Source: Fonsecaea monophora | Lineage: Eukaryota > Ascomycota > Eurotiomycetes > Chaetothyriales > Herpotrichiellaceae | Length of the DNA stretch: 64,000 nucleotides | Direction: 5' to 3' | NCBI RefSeq assembly: GCF_001642475.1 | Contig: NW_019174050.1 | Coordinates: 1-64,000, forward strand | Position numbers and translations under genes: made by a program | Shown here: piece after piece, positions 23,774 to 34,579 of the stretch | Layout of the letters: each line of letters opens with the position of its first letter | Numbering within the stretch: the stretch's first letter is position 1 | Notes under the pieces: generated by a model | Told to the model about the DNA's origin: nothing | Databases searched by the model: none | What the model saw: only the letters and a program-made list of their open reading frames with translations

Positions 23774-24906
23774 GATGATTGATGAGTTGGCAAGACGATG
23801 CCGTTCATTCATCAACAAAGGTTCCTTGATTTCGGTTTTTGGTCGGCCAGATGATGGACCGCTTGCAGGTCGGCGGAGGTGGTCGGCAGACCAAGTTCTG
23901 GGCTGGCTATTGGGATGTGAGGCACAGAAGGCGGATGATAAGGTTCCGAATCTGATCAGGGGTGGTGGATGAAAGGATGGGAGGGGGATGAACACCGATA
24001 GTAACAAGTCTAATCGTAGATCGGAGAGATGAGAAAGTATGAGAAGGAAAACAGAAGCGAAGGAGGAAGTGAAAGTGATCAAGTGATGCCACAGCGGCAG
24101 ACTCGAGATCACAGTCCCTCTTCTTTACCTTTGATAGACGTCGTGGTGGTGGTGGTGGCTGTATAGACCGTCAATGGAGTCATTGATGGGCTGTGGCAAG
24201 TGGAGAGTTTGGATGGTTGAGTCACACAATGACTCCCATCTACATTCTTTGACACAGCGTTTCTCCTGTATGAAGCGGCGTTGAAGGCGAGGTTCAAGTG
24301 CAGTGCAGAAGAACCAGAAGTGAGAAGTGAGAAACTCGGAATGTGGGTTGTGACATCATTGCCCTGAAACCGATTCACAGTGATTCCCATGCTCCCCCAG
24401 TGCCGCCCTGCCAAAGCCCCTGGAGAGTCAAGGTCTCCCTATTCTCTCCCCTAGAAGCAACTACAGGGCATATCGCATCTTGTCCGTTGATCATCATCGT
24501 CCCTCTCATGCAATGAACTTCCACCACTTTCTTCTTCGGGAAACATACCTATCCACCTACCTAAATTTCTGTATCGTAACTCAAGTGTATCAGAACTGGA
24601 ATTCCGTGAATTCTGTATCTCCTGTTTTGGGTCATTACGGAGGCCGTTATCACATATTTTTATCATGGATGGTGATACTCGTACGCGTCCCAGGGAGCAC
24701 TCGGGCCCCAACGTGATGAGTTCATTGCCAGTTACTGGCTCGCCTAGTTTAACCAAGTTACAGCCTAAGTTGGAGGAGAGGAAAAGGGGGGGTGATACCT
24801 GTACCTCGTACGAGGGACTGTCCTAGCACAGTACGATGCTACTTGGCTACCTAGGCGAGTTGGTTAGTACCTATTTGTGCAGCCTACAGGGTCACTCCGC
24901 CCTCCG

Positions 24907-24925
24907 CCCCCCCCCCCCCCCCCCC
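24907..24925. repeat. Homopolymer C19
   Basis: Uninterrupted run of 19 cytosines read directly. The length may be affected by sequencing error, and it could form i-motif/G-rich structure on the other strand. Confidence 0.85.
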
Positions 24926-27036
24926 TTCGGCTCCCCTAGGTACGCCCCTGGCCTCCCCTAGTTCCTTGTTACTTGTTTTGACACCCACACACCCACCCAC
25001 ACTCCCCCAAGCAACCACCAACTTTACCGCCGGCTCTAACAACTAACCCCCAACCTCACCTACCTAGGCATGTACAACTACCAACAAAGCTATCTTTGAC
25101 AACTGGCATAAGCAATAATACTCTCTGACCGATACAATCATGACAATCAAATCAGACCCCCAAATCTCCAACTGGCCACTCTACTGGACGTCTCACCCAC
25201 CCCCAACCCCCAAAAATGCCAACAAATCCTTGATTGTCATTACCAAATTCAACCCAAAGCGACACCTTGTTGAGCTACTCCTACCAGCTCATCGCTGTCG
25301 GGCCCTCCCTAAGTCTCGTGGAACTTGACGTGTCCGTCACCTGCTTCTTCTATCTGATAACTGACCCAGGTAGATAGGTAACTCGGTACGAGGTGTATCC
25401 AGATGCCTCACTATCAGAACCATCCCACGTGAAGCCACGCACCATTCGAGACCCTCCCTTACGAGACGGCGCTACGCTTCGCGCGCGCAGACCACACGCC
25501 TCGATGCACACCCATTCCCTCGGGATATCTTAGTGCGGGTCGATCATCACAGGGACATGCTCTCGATGCATCTTCGGAAGCTAGCCATCGAAACCACCTG
25601 GCTCGCTTATGATTTCGAAAATACCCCCTGTCAGTTGCGGTGCGGAAGGTGCCGTTCCCGATGGGAAGAGCTCGGCATGCTCCAGGGCCACGCAGGGCCT
25701 TAGGGATCCACGGTTCCACGGTTCCACAGCCTGATCGCCCGCACGCAGCGCCCGCAGCGCCCGCAGCGCCGTCTCCCACTTATTCTCTCCTTCCTCCTTC
25801 CTTCTTCCTTCCTGTTGTCCTGGCGAATTGACCGTCTCTGAACGGATCATGGGATAGACTCTCTAGCTCTCGGGAGAGGTCCTCTTTGTTTTGACCCTAG
25901 CCAGGCCTTAGTTGGCTTTGAACACGTTGAACGATTTGATCCCCTGACTAGGTCCAGATTCTGCTTGTCCTCATGCCCAGAGTCGTCTTGTTGCATGAAG
26001 AGCAGGAAGTTTTCTCGTTCAACCCAAGAAAGAGACGCGTGGGATACAACCACAAGGAGATCTCCATCCTTTCCACGTATCCGCGAAAGAGGAATTAGCC
26101 GTTCGATCCCTCGGACAGGTCGGGTGATTCGTCATGGGGGAGATTCTACTTGAATCTTGATAGGCAAGATGTTGCGACATAACTGACCGCCTGATTGTGC
26201 GTTGGCACCGACATGATTTGGGCCCGAGATGGAGAATGTCCTGCATGACATTGAGCATATTCCTGACATGCTGGCTTACGACTTGGTTACTCGAACCGGT
26301 GCTTTGACCTCTCACAAATCTCCTTGGAGGTGGTACAGGGGCCTGGGCACATTGTGTTGCTTGGGATCTTCAAATGCGTCTCTCTCCCCATGCTGGTCAC
26401 TGGGCTGTACGACATTTTCACGTGCTTCGAGATTACAGAGCTGGAAGATGAGATCTTGTACCGAGTACAGTGATTGTGTCCGGACCCTTTGCAAGCTGAA
26501 GCTCCATTTAACAGGGAAGGTAGGTACTCGGTAGAGACCGAACTGGTCGCCTCTCTACTATTTCAGTTTTCCTGCCATTGTGTGTGACTGGCCTTTCGAG
26601 TACAAGCTTGGAATTACAATGTGTCGGGTAACCACCACCAATGACAGAGATGATTGATAATAGGGAGCTGCCTTTGACATGCCCTGGGCCTGTTACTCAG
26701 CCTTGCCTTACAAACATAGATTCGCAAAAATAGTCATTAGTCCATCGCTACCAAGGGTTCTATTTTGCAGAATATCTCTGCCCGACAGTTTTGCTTCAGG
26801 CATAGGCGCTGGCGTTGGTGTAGGCGTAGGCGTAGGCTTTGCAATTCCGTTCCCCGTACAAAAGTGTCGTCGCAGGTCGCAGGCCTGTTCCCTGCCGTGC
26901 GCAATTCAATCTCCCCCTACTAACTACCTACTACGAGTACCGAATATGTAGATACTAGATACCTCACGAGTCAAGAGTCAAGATACGGTAGGTACGCCGA
27001 TGGACCTTCGAGACGATTATTGCATGCAGTTTACAC

Positions 27037-27064
27037 TACCGAGTAGTACCGGCTCTACTCGGTA
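27037..27064. repeat. Inverted repeat, 10-bp perfect arms
   Basis: Left arm TACCGAGTAG (27037-27046), right arm CTACTCGGTA (27055-27064), 8-nt loop. The arms contain the ACTCGGTA word that recurs across the desert. Confidence 0.9.
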
Positions 27065-30000
27065 CTTGTTAGGGGTCCCCTTGATATCGAAAACAACCCC
27101 CTGTCTTTCCCATTTTAACTGCCAAATCAGGTAGTCCAACAGCACCTCCGAATGGTACGCGCACTCGGTACCAATAACGATGTCTGGGACTCGGAAAAGT
27201 GCATGTTCTCGGTTTAGAGGTAGATACTACTACTAGGTGCACTCTGTCGCGGGGAGTATTCTGCACCGACTAGGGACCGAGTGCTGTAACCCCCTCCCTC
27301 ACCTACTTGTAGAGTGGGTGGGGATCACTGCGGCCGTTGGACGATTTGGCCGTTGAATCGGTGGCTTAGTTGGTTAGTTACCCACATGCCTGGTCACTTC
27401 CTTAACTAGTGCTTGGTTGGGTGATGGGTGACCTTATCCTTATTATTATTATCTAACTACCTTCCCTTTTGAAACGGGTGCTGATAATGAGCCGCACCTG
27501 TACCGAGTATGTACCTGTCCTTATGCTGAGAGTATGTAAATATTGTAGATACATGTGAGAAAGAGAGAAGGGTCAATTTGCCGGGGGGGTGAAATTACCC
27601 TGTCGAAATAGGTTGGGTTGCTGTCGCCAGCACCTTCCTAGGACTAGGTAGGCAGGCACACAGATAAGGTGGGAGGCTCCACTCTACGAATAAACCGCAA
27701 AGGGGGGAAAACTTCCAGAATCATCTTGGAACTTTTGTTTCTGGGGTTTCCTTCCCCTTCTTGGAATATCATTTGTGAACAGACAGGTTTCTTACATAAA
27801 GGACGGGGAGGGAGCTGCTCGTGCATAACCCCCAGCAGGAGAGACATGTGATTACTATGAGAGAGATGGGAGTGTCCTCGAGTACTGCATAGCATGAGGA
27901 AGCGCATAGTATAGCACCCCAGGTTCATCCTTGTAAATAGCACCTCGTAGCAGCCTGGGCAGATACTCACAGGTATCAAGCGCTCACCTACCTACCAACA
28001 CACCCAACCAGGACCTCGTCCTCGTAGACTCTCGCCAGTCAGGTACTCAACCTGGCAGCCTGGTGCCCGACCCAATCCTCCTCCTTGTCATCATCGTCCG
28101 CGTGCGATCCTTTCGTTCCCCCACATCCTACAAACCTACCACTTCCAGCAAATACCTCCCTCCCTCTTCCTTGTCGACCCAGAGTGCCGGTGCCTCCCAA
28201 GGTGCTGCGAGATTAACTTTCGCACGTACCTACTAACCGACCATTGTCAGAATGGAAGAGCTCGCGCGCTATCCAAGGTGAGGTTACATCCCCCTTTCAA
28301 AAAGTAACTTGGAGTGAGTGGGTGGGTGAGTGGTGGTACGGCCCAAAATGAACATGATGAACGAATACGAAAAGACGAACAACGACGGACGTGTTTGAGA
28401 CTTGGAAAGCCGACCAAGTCACCAGCCCCTCTTAATGCCACTACTGAACGGAGGGTGGTAGAACGGTTCCATATTTCGAAATAGGTATTTTGAATAGTTA
28501 CTGGGGAAAAGGTAAAGGAAATGTCCCAGATGGATGTTTGATGGATGCTACTAGGCTGGTGGTCGAGGCTAAATGATGTCCCGTCCCCCGTTGAATTCCC
28601 CCACAGTTTCAACTCCCTTGCAAGGGCTTGTGAGGAGAACCTTGTCCCTACGAAGGAAATGCTTGGTGTGTGAGACGCCACAAATCACCCCCGACAATAA
28701 TGCACGGCATAGTATGCTACGTCCTCTGTTTCTCGCGGATTATCGGGGTTACTTGGGTATTGACGATGGTATTTGTTTGCCTGGCCATGATGCTCTCCTG
28801 TAGATCTGACATGTTGCATATTACATGTCTTGGTAACATACTTTCAACGATCCTACGATGGATCTCCCTCTTATTTAGATAGGCGCAGGGAACCCCGGTA
28901 CCCCGGTACCTGCTGCCGCGCTATACTCGTAAATGGCGTTTGCACGGGAAATGTGCCGGCCCCATGGCAAGGGCAAGGGCAAGGGACAGGGCGAGTATGG
29001 GATACCTGGCACGGCTCTGCACTTCACTGCACTACACTGCTGAGCACAGCACATCAAAGCCGTCAGCAAAGCAAAGATGAGAGGTGAGCGGTGAGCAGCT
29101 GACCCGGCAGTTTCCTTGACGCCTGGTGTCCTGTTCAGCAGACATGAATGATCCGCCCCCTTTCTGTCGGGATGATCTTAAAACATGGACTGAAGGCATG
29201 GAGGGCTGAAAAGGCGAGGAAAACTGCGCAAGTGCTTTAGCTACGACCGACTCAGAGAAGTCGGGCAGGGGTACATACATACTTGGAAGAAGACGACAGG
29301 GCATTCTCGCGCGAAACCTGGCATTGTAGGAGCAGATCTGTACAAGGTATGTACTTTTGGCGAGACCTGAAAATATCACTGGCTCTAAAGGCTGCTCTTC
29401 CCTGGGAATCTTCCTACCTGGTACTTGCCCTGGGATTCGCTGCACTTCCACATCTCACATCTCACGGTTCATCGGATTGATGAAAGGGTGTGTGGACTAT
29501 TACTCGGTACTCGGCGCCCACACGGACGTTGTTGTGACGCGAATATACATGGTTTCCCCGTTGCCCTAATCGATTACACAGAGCATCAGCGACACGGCGG
29601 CTTGGCTGAATACCATAAATATGAGGCGAGCGAGCAATCGCAGCTTTTCGTTTTTCGGACGAATTATTGTCGTTGGCCGAATCATACAACAAAGTTAGTA
29701 TGTTGAGCGTGACTCAGGTTGGCCGATTCACTTCGGAAGTCCGATTTGCGGGCTCGGCCGTTGGGTTCCATGGGACAGAAAGCCCGACGCCGGCGTTGCC
29801 TGTACAAAGTAACAATAATAGGGGATGAAGTTCGGGGCGATTTAACGTTGCCGGGAACATGATCCTTCTCGCCATCCATCCCCGAGGAGAAAGCCGTGTC
29901 TCATAAGAGATGAGAGACAAAGAACAAGTTGACTGCATCGGCGGGACTTCTGTACCTGGTACTCGCACATGTTACGGACTTGTAAGGCCGAGTTCCGGAT

Positions 30001-30524
30001 TCGTGGGTTTCTCACGCGACAAGGATCCCCCCTTCTTCCCCTGCATGGATCCGAGGTTCCTTGGGTCCGTCCACTTTTAATGCACGTCGGCTGGCGATAT
30101 ACCGAGATGACGAATGCCTCACAACCAGTCAACGGGGTTTTCAGGTGCAACGGTGGTACATAATTTTCCGGTGCTTCACACCAATCGTAGCAGTGGCGTA
30201 GTCAGGTATTCAAGAGTCAATACCGAGTATTGACTGTCAAGTTCCTCGGGCTGCTCGGGCAAGTGGGAAAGTGGACAAGTATCAAGGAGATCCAGGCCTT
30301 GTACTTTGTACGAAGAATAGGCGAAAATGCATGTCCTTTGTACTGTACGAGGTACTTGTCCTCGCCTCGAACCCCGTCTCACATATTCTTCAGTGATTTT
30401 TCATGTCAACACCATACTTCGTACAAGGACAAGCAGGATAGCCGCTTCGTTCGAATTCAGCGTAGCAAGCGACCGCCGAAGTATCCGGGTGATGGTAGTG
30501 GTAGTAGTAATGTAGTGTTGCATT

Positions 30525-30553
30525 TGCACGCATGCACACACGCGCGTGTGTGT
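30525..30553. repeat. 29-bp perfect alternating purine-pyrimidine tract
   Basis: Every step alternates pyrimidine-purine over 29 bp, and an 18-bp perfect palindrome (CACACACGCGCGTGTGTG) occupies 30535-30552. Such tracts favour Z-DNA or cruciform structure. Confidence 0.92.
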
Positions 30554-32511
30554 CGAGACTTGGTCTGTACCCCCACAATATCTAGCATGTTCTAGACCTG
30601 CAAAGTCACGACAGACAGTCACGACATGTCTTGTCGGTATTCAATTACAGGTACCTGGAGCTGCTCTCTTCTACACGTTCTAGACAATAATGGAGAGAGG
30701 GAGGGACTCTCCAAGTATGGCCCGCCTCTACACTCTTGCTTCGAACCGAGGAGTAGACAGTAATTAGGGCGAACTCTTTCTTTCTCCTTTTGTTCTCGTG
30801 ATACACGCTGTGGATGTTGGAGTAATTATTCCACCCCAATTATTATTTAACCCGTAGGGTCCAGAAGCACCAAAAGTTCCAGACCACTCCAAGTCTAGGC
30901 CCTAGAGTCCCGGGTACCTACTTTGCTATAAAATTTTGGCGGCCTTGTAGGTACCGCAGTACCGGTACCTTGTTGCTCAAGCGTCTGGGCTGTGTTGTAC
31001 TTGTAATTTCCCCTTGCTGCGGCTCGCATTGTGCGGTCAGTCAAGTCAGGGCAGTGCATGTACCTCGCACTGTATGTACCCCGGCTATGTACTGGGTATA
31101 GGGTGCTACAGGCCACTGTGCGAGACATACCCCGTACCCTCCACATTTTATGCCGATAGGTCTGTCCTTTGAATCTCCAAAGTACCTTTGCATAAGTACA
31201 GTACATAGGTCCGGGGCACATCAGGGCCACCACCCCAAACCCCGAGTCCTCCAGATACCCAGGTCAATAACGAAGTAGTGTCGCTTCCTCTACCCGCCTG
31301 ACAATATACAAATGCCGAAGAGACACAGCCACGGAATTAGTACTCGTAGGGAGCTGCGGTGCTCCATCCGGGCTCCCACATCCGCTGCAGTGAAGTGTTC
31401 CTTGCGCGTCATACCGCACATCTCACTACCTACAAGGTATCGCAACGGGATGATCCTTTCTATCTCCTGACTGACTACTGCTGGCTGCTGATCGTCTAAA
31501 TTCTCCATTGTCTCGATTCCTCTTCCCCCGCAATATCAGCAACCCCATATTCTCATGCATGCAAGCATGTAACAGAGTCAGACCGCGTGACTGAATCGAG
31601 TAGTGTCAGGGGTGTTCGGGGCAGCGGGCATGGAGATGGAGGAAATGAAATCCCCCAGTAAGACAGCGTCCATGCTCGGTTACTCATACTCACCATAAGC
31701 ATCATCTATTACCATCCTCGGTTACTCTCTCACTCGCCAACTACACAAGAAGTAGTAATGCTCGTCTCCTTTGCAGCGGTCGCGTGCCGGCCATATTCCA
31801 TTCATCCAGACGAATTACCGAAGCCCATCCCTCTTCCCCGAGTTTATTTGCCGGCTAGGTACTTGTAGGGCCGGCTTAATCATCTCCCCCGCTTTCTTTT
31901 GGGCCCTACCTCTACCTGTCTTGTCCTAACGTAGTGTAGAAAGTGCTTCTCAACGGTGCGTCCGCGTGAGAGTGACGCAGTGTGTGTGGGTATCAACTTT
32001 TGGTACGTCCAACAACATTCCCGTCTCGTGCTGTTCTGATTTGTTTCTCGGCCGTTCGATTTGCTGATTTTGAGTGAACTAACTGCTCGTACCGTCGAGC
32101 CGTGTTGCATTTCCTTGTCAGTAGGGTGCTCCGTGGCCCCGTTAGTGAATCTACCTAATCTGGGGAGTGTCACATGGCCCAACGGTCATTATCGTTCGCG
32201 TCGGCACTCGAGACAACAACAACACTTTTTCGGAATTCCTCTTCTTTCCTTTTTCGTTGCGGTTGTAGGTTGTAGATTCTGCATTTATTTTCTTCACTAG
32301 AAGGTGGATCTTGTTGTGTTGTCGGGTGAGACCACCAGACCAGGCCATAGTCTCGTGGACCTGGAGGCGTGGCCTCGCTCTCGGATCAAATAATAACAGT
32401 CAGCATACTCGTAGACCACGAGCACGAGCATGAGAACATGTGGAAGCGACCACCAGCAGCGACGTTCCCGTTCCCCACTCACAACTAACCAACCAGACTA
32501 ACAATTTCCGC

Positions 32512-32560
32512 ACCGAGTACAAGTACCAGTAGTAGTGTGAAGGTACTACTTGTACTCGGT
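32512..32560. repeat. Inverted repeat, 14-bp perfect arms
   Basis: Left arm ACCGAGTACAAGTA (32512-32525), right arm TACTTGTACTCGGT (32547-32560), 21-nt loop that also allows a slipped GTACC/GGTAC pairing. The strongest hairpin noticed in the desert. Confidence 0.9.
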
Positions 32561-32913
32561 ACTTGTACCTGCTTTGCGTTGTGACCCCTTTCGGACTCGG
32601 ACCAGACCCTGTCACTCGCGACCGCGACCGCGCGTGCTCGGTTCCGAGCTGCTGCACTACCACTACCTGACCATGACTGACTAGTCTCTCGGGGGACGAA
32701 CTCGACTTACTCGCACGAGTTAAGTCGTTATGCCTGTGCAGGCAGGCACACACGGAAGAGCCCAAAACCCCAAAAAGCCACCAAGACGAAAAAGGTCGGG
32801 GCTCGTTCCCCTCGAATAATGAAATCCCGTCCTTCCCCGTTTTCGTGAGGCTGAAACCGGGTGGGGGGGGGGGACGCGCAGTACAGGCGCAAGCGGCGGA
32901 AGAAGCATTTTCT

Positions 32914-32937
32914 TCAGGTCATCAGGTCATCAGGTCA
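32914..32937. repeat. Tandem repeat (TCAGGTCA)3
   Basis: Three perfect copies of an 8-bp unit, followed by a partial TCA. Confidence 0.93.
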
Positions 32938-33966
32938 TCAGTAAAGCACGAGAAGGAGAAAAAAAAGAAGAGGCGAGGAACAAAAAACAAAAAAACCGTT
33001 CCAACCCGACGGTAAGAGGTACGGTTATCATTCCCCCGCCCCCCTTTGGGCTTGGGCTTCGTACTTGGTACTTGGACTTCGGGTTGTTTTTCTCACTCTG
33101 CCCTTTCTTTTTGTCTTTTGCAGACCCCTTGCCCTTGCATGGACTTGTACCTGTACTTGTGCTCGCTACTGCACTTGTACAAAGGATGCAGGTCCATTCT
33201 TGTAGGTGGTACTCGGGGGACGAATCGAGACGGAGATGCCGAAAGCGGCGACGGAGGCGGTGGCGGCTGTGCAAGAACGTGCCGGATCCGGCGACTTGCG
33301 ATAATTGCCAACCACGTGCCAACAACTCACCTTCACCTTCACTTGCGCCAGGCACAGGCACTGTTTTACCAAGTCACATGTTCACCTTCTGTGCCTAGTA
33401 CCTGGTACACACATGGACCTGCACAGTTACATACCTCTATAGTAGTAGTAGAGTAGACTACTCGTAGAGTCCATACAAGTATCAAGCCCTCGGTATGTAA
33501 GAGTCCTATTACTCCCAGTTCCATCGTCCTTGTATGTAATCCGACTTGGACTGTATATCATCCTCCCTCTCTCACTCTCACTCACATGAGCTTGGGTACA
33601 CGTACAAGTACAGTGTGGATAATCATCCGCCTCGATGGCGCTGTTGCCGTTGACGATTGACGTGTCTGGACTCATGATCTCTCGAATCTCTCCACGGGCG
33701 GCCTGGCTGGCTGGCTGGCAGGCACGTTGGCAAAAAAAACCCCCCCAGAAGAAAAGAAACGGGTCCAACTCACTACGAGTAGCTACCTAGTTACTCACAT
33801 GAGCACACCACCATGCATGAGAGTGGACAATCCATGACAAGTCATCAACAAAAAAAAATCTACGCCCAACAAACAACTACCAACTAACAAACGAGCAAGG
33901 AAAACATGTCATGTCATGCGTTGCCCACTGTGGCCAATCACGGTTCCTCCGAACCAACGAATCCAG

Positions 33967-33997
33967 TCCAATCCAATCCAATCCAATCCAATCCAAT
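33967..33997. repeat. Tandem CCAAT array (TCCAA)6
   Basis: Six perfect TCCAA units followed by T, creating six CCAAT pentamers spaced exactly 5 bp apart. It lies about 580 bp beyond the stop codon of the GATA_AreA/DUF3295 gene. CCAAT is the core site of the fungal CCAAT-binding complex, but 5-bp spacing would not allow simultaneous binding, so this may simply be a microsatellite. Confidence 0.92.
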
Positions 33998-34579
33998 ATC
34001 AAAGATCGTACCTAATGAAAAACGGTTACTTGATAGTATTACAATAATCAACCGTGCGTTGTCGTCGTCGCTGAAATGCAAAACTTGAATCTGGATGGAT
34101 AGATAGATGATGGTTGTAGGCTCTGATCTTATTGCTTCTCCTCCTCATAATGGTACAACCTCTCTCTCTCTCCCAGCAGCAAAACTAGCCCGAGCTATCT
34201 GGTGTATTCGATCGTATGGTACAATGTAGGTGACTATCAGAGCAATTACCCAAGGAATGGGCCGATACCTCAGTGTCGTAGCCGGTATGGTTTGAGGTCA
34301 ATTGTGTCTAGCTCCATTCATTCAACATGATAATAAAGTATGCACGTCACTTTTGAGCCGCCGCCGCCTCCAAAGAATATGGTCCGAAATGCGCCGTTGT
34401 ACATGGATGGGGCAACAGGGCCTCACCATCCTTGCCGTTTTCCGGACTCGCCAATCGTAAAGGTGTGGTGTAAGTGGTTCGTAAAGCACATGAACAACGT
34501 GACCCCGCTCAGAACGCAGATGTAAAAAACAAGAATAGCAAAAATGGTAAAAAGATGCAGCAACGCTCGATGCCCAGGC

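Larger units (their letters stand above)
23774..34579. other. 10.8-kb gene desert I, palindrome-rich noncoding DNA
   Basis: No frame in this stretch shows a recognisable protein, splice-linked exon series or mobile-element protein. The left ~400 bp is the promoter/leader of the CHY gene; the rest has no assignable promoter. Base composition looks balanced rather than AT-rich, so it is not a RIP-destroyed transposon graveyard. It is densely dotted with GTAC/GGTACC/ACTCGGTAC-like short palindromes, TACCTACC repeats, homopolymer runs (C19 at 24907-24925, G11 at 32863-32873), hairpins, a TCAGGTCA triple repeat and a CCAAT array. Confidence 0.7.

Noticed and set aside
23456..24112. 218-codon minus-strand frame at the CHY gene 5' end
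   Set aside because: It is the first coding exon's frame (MSLDDASL) running through upstream leader and on into intron 1; not an independent gene.
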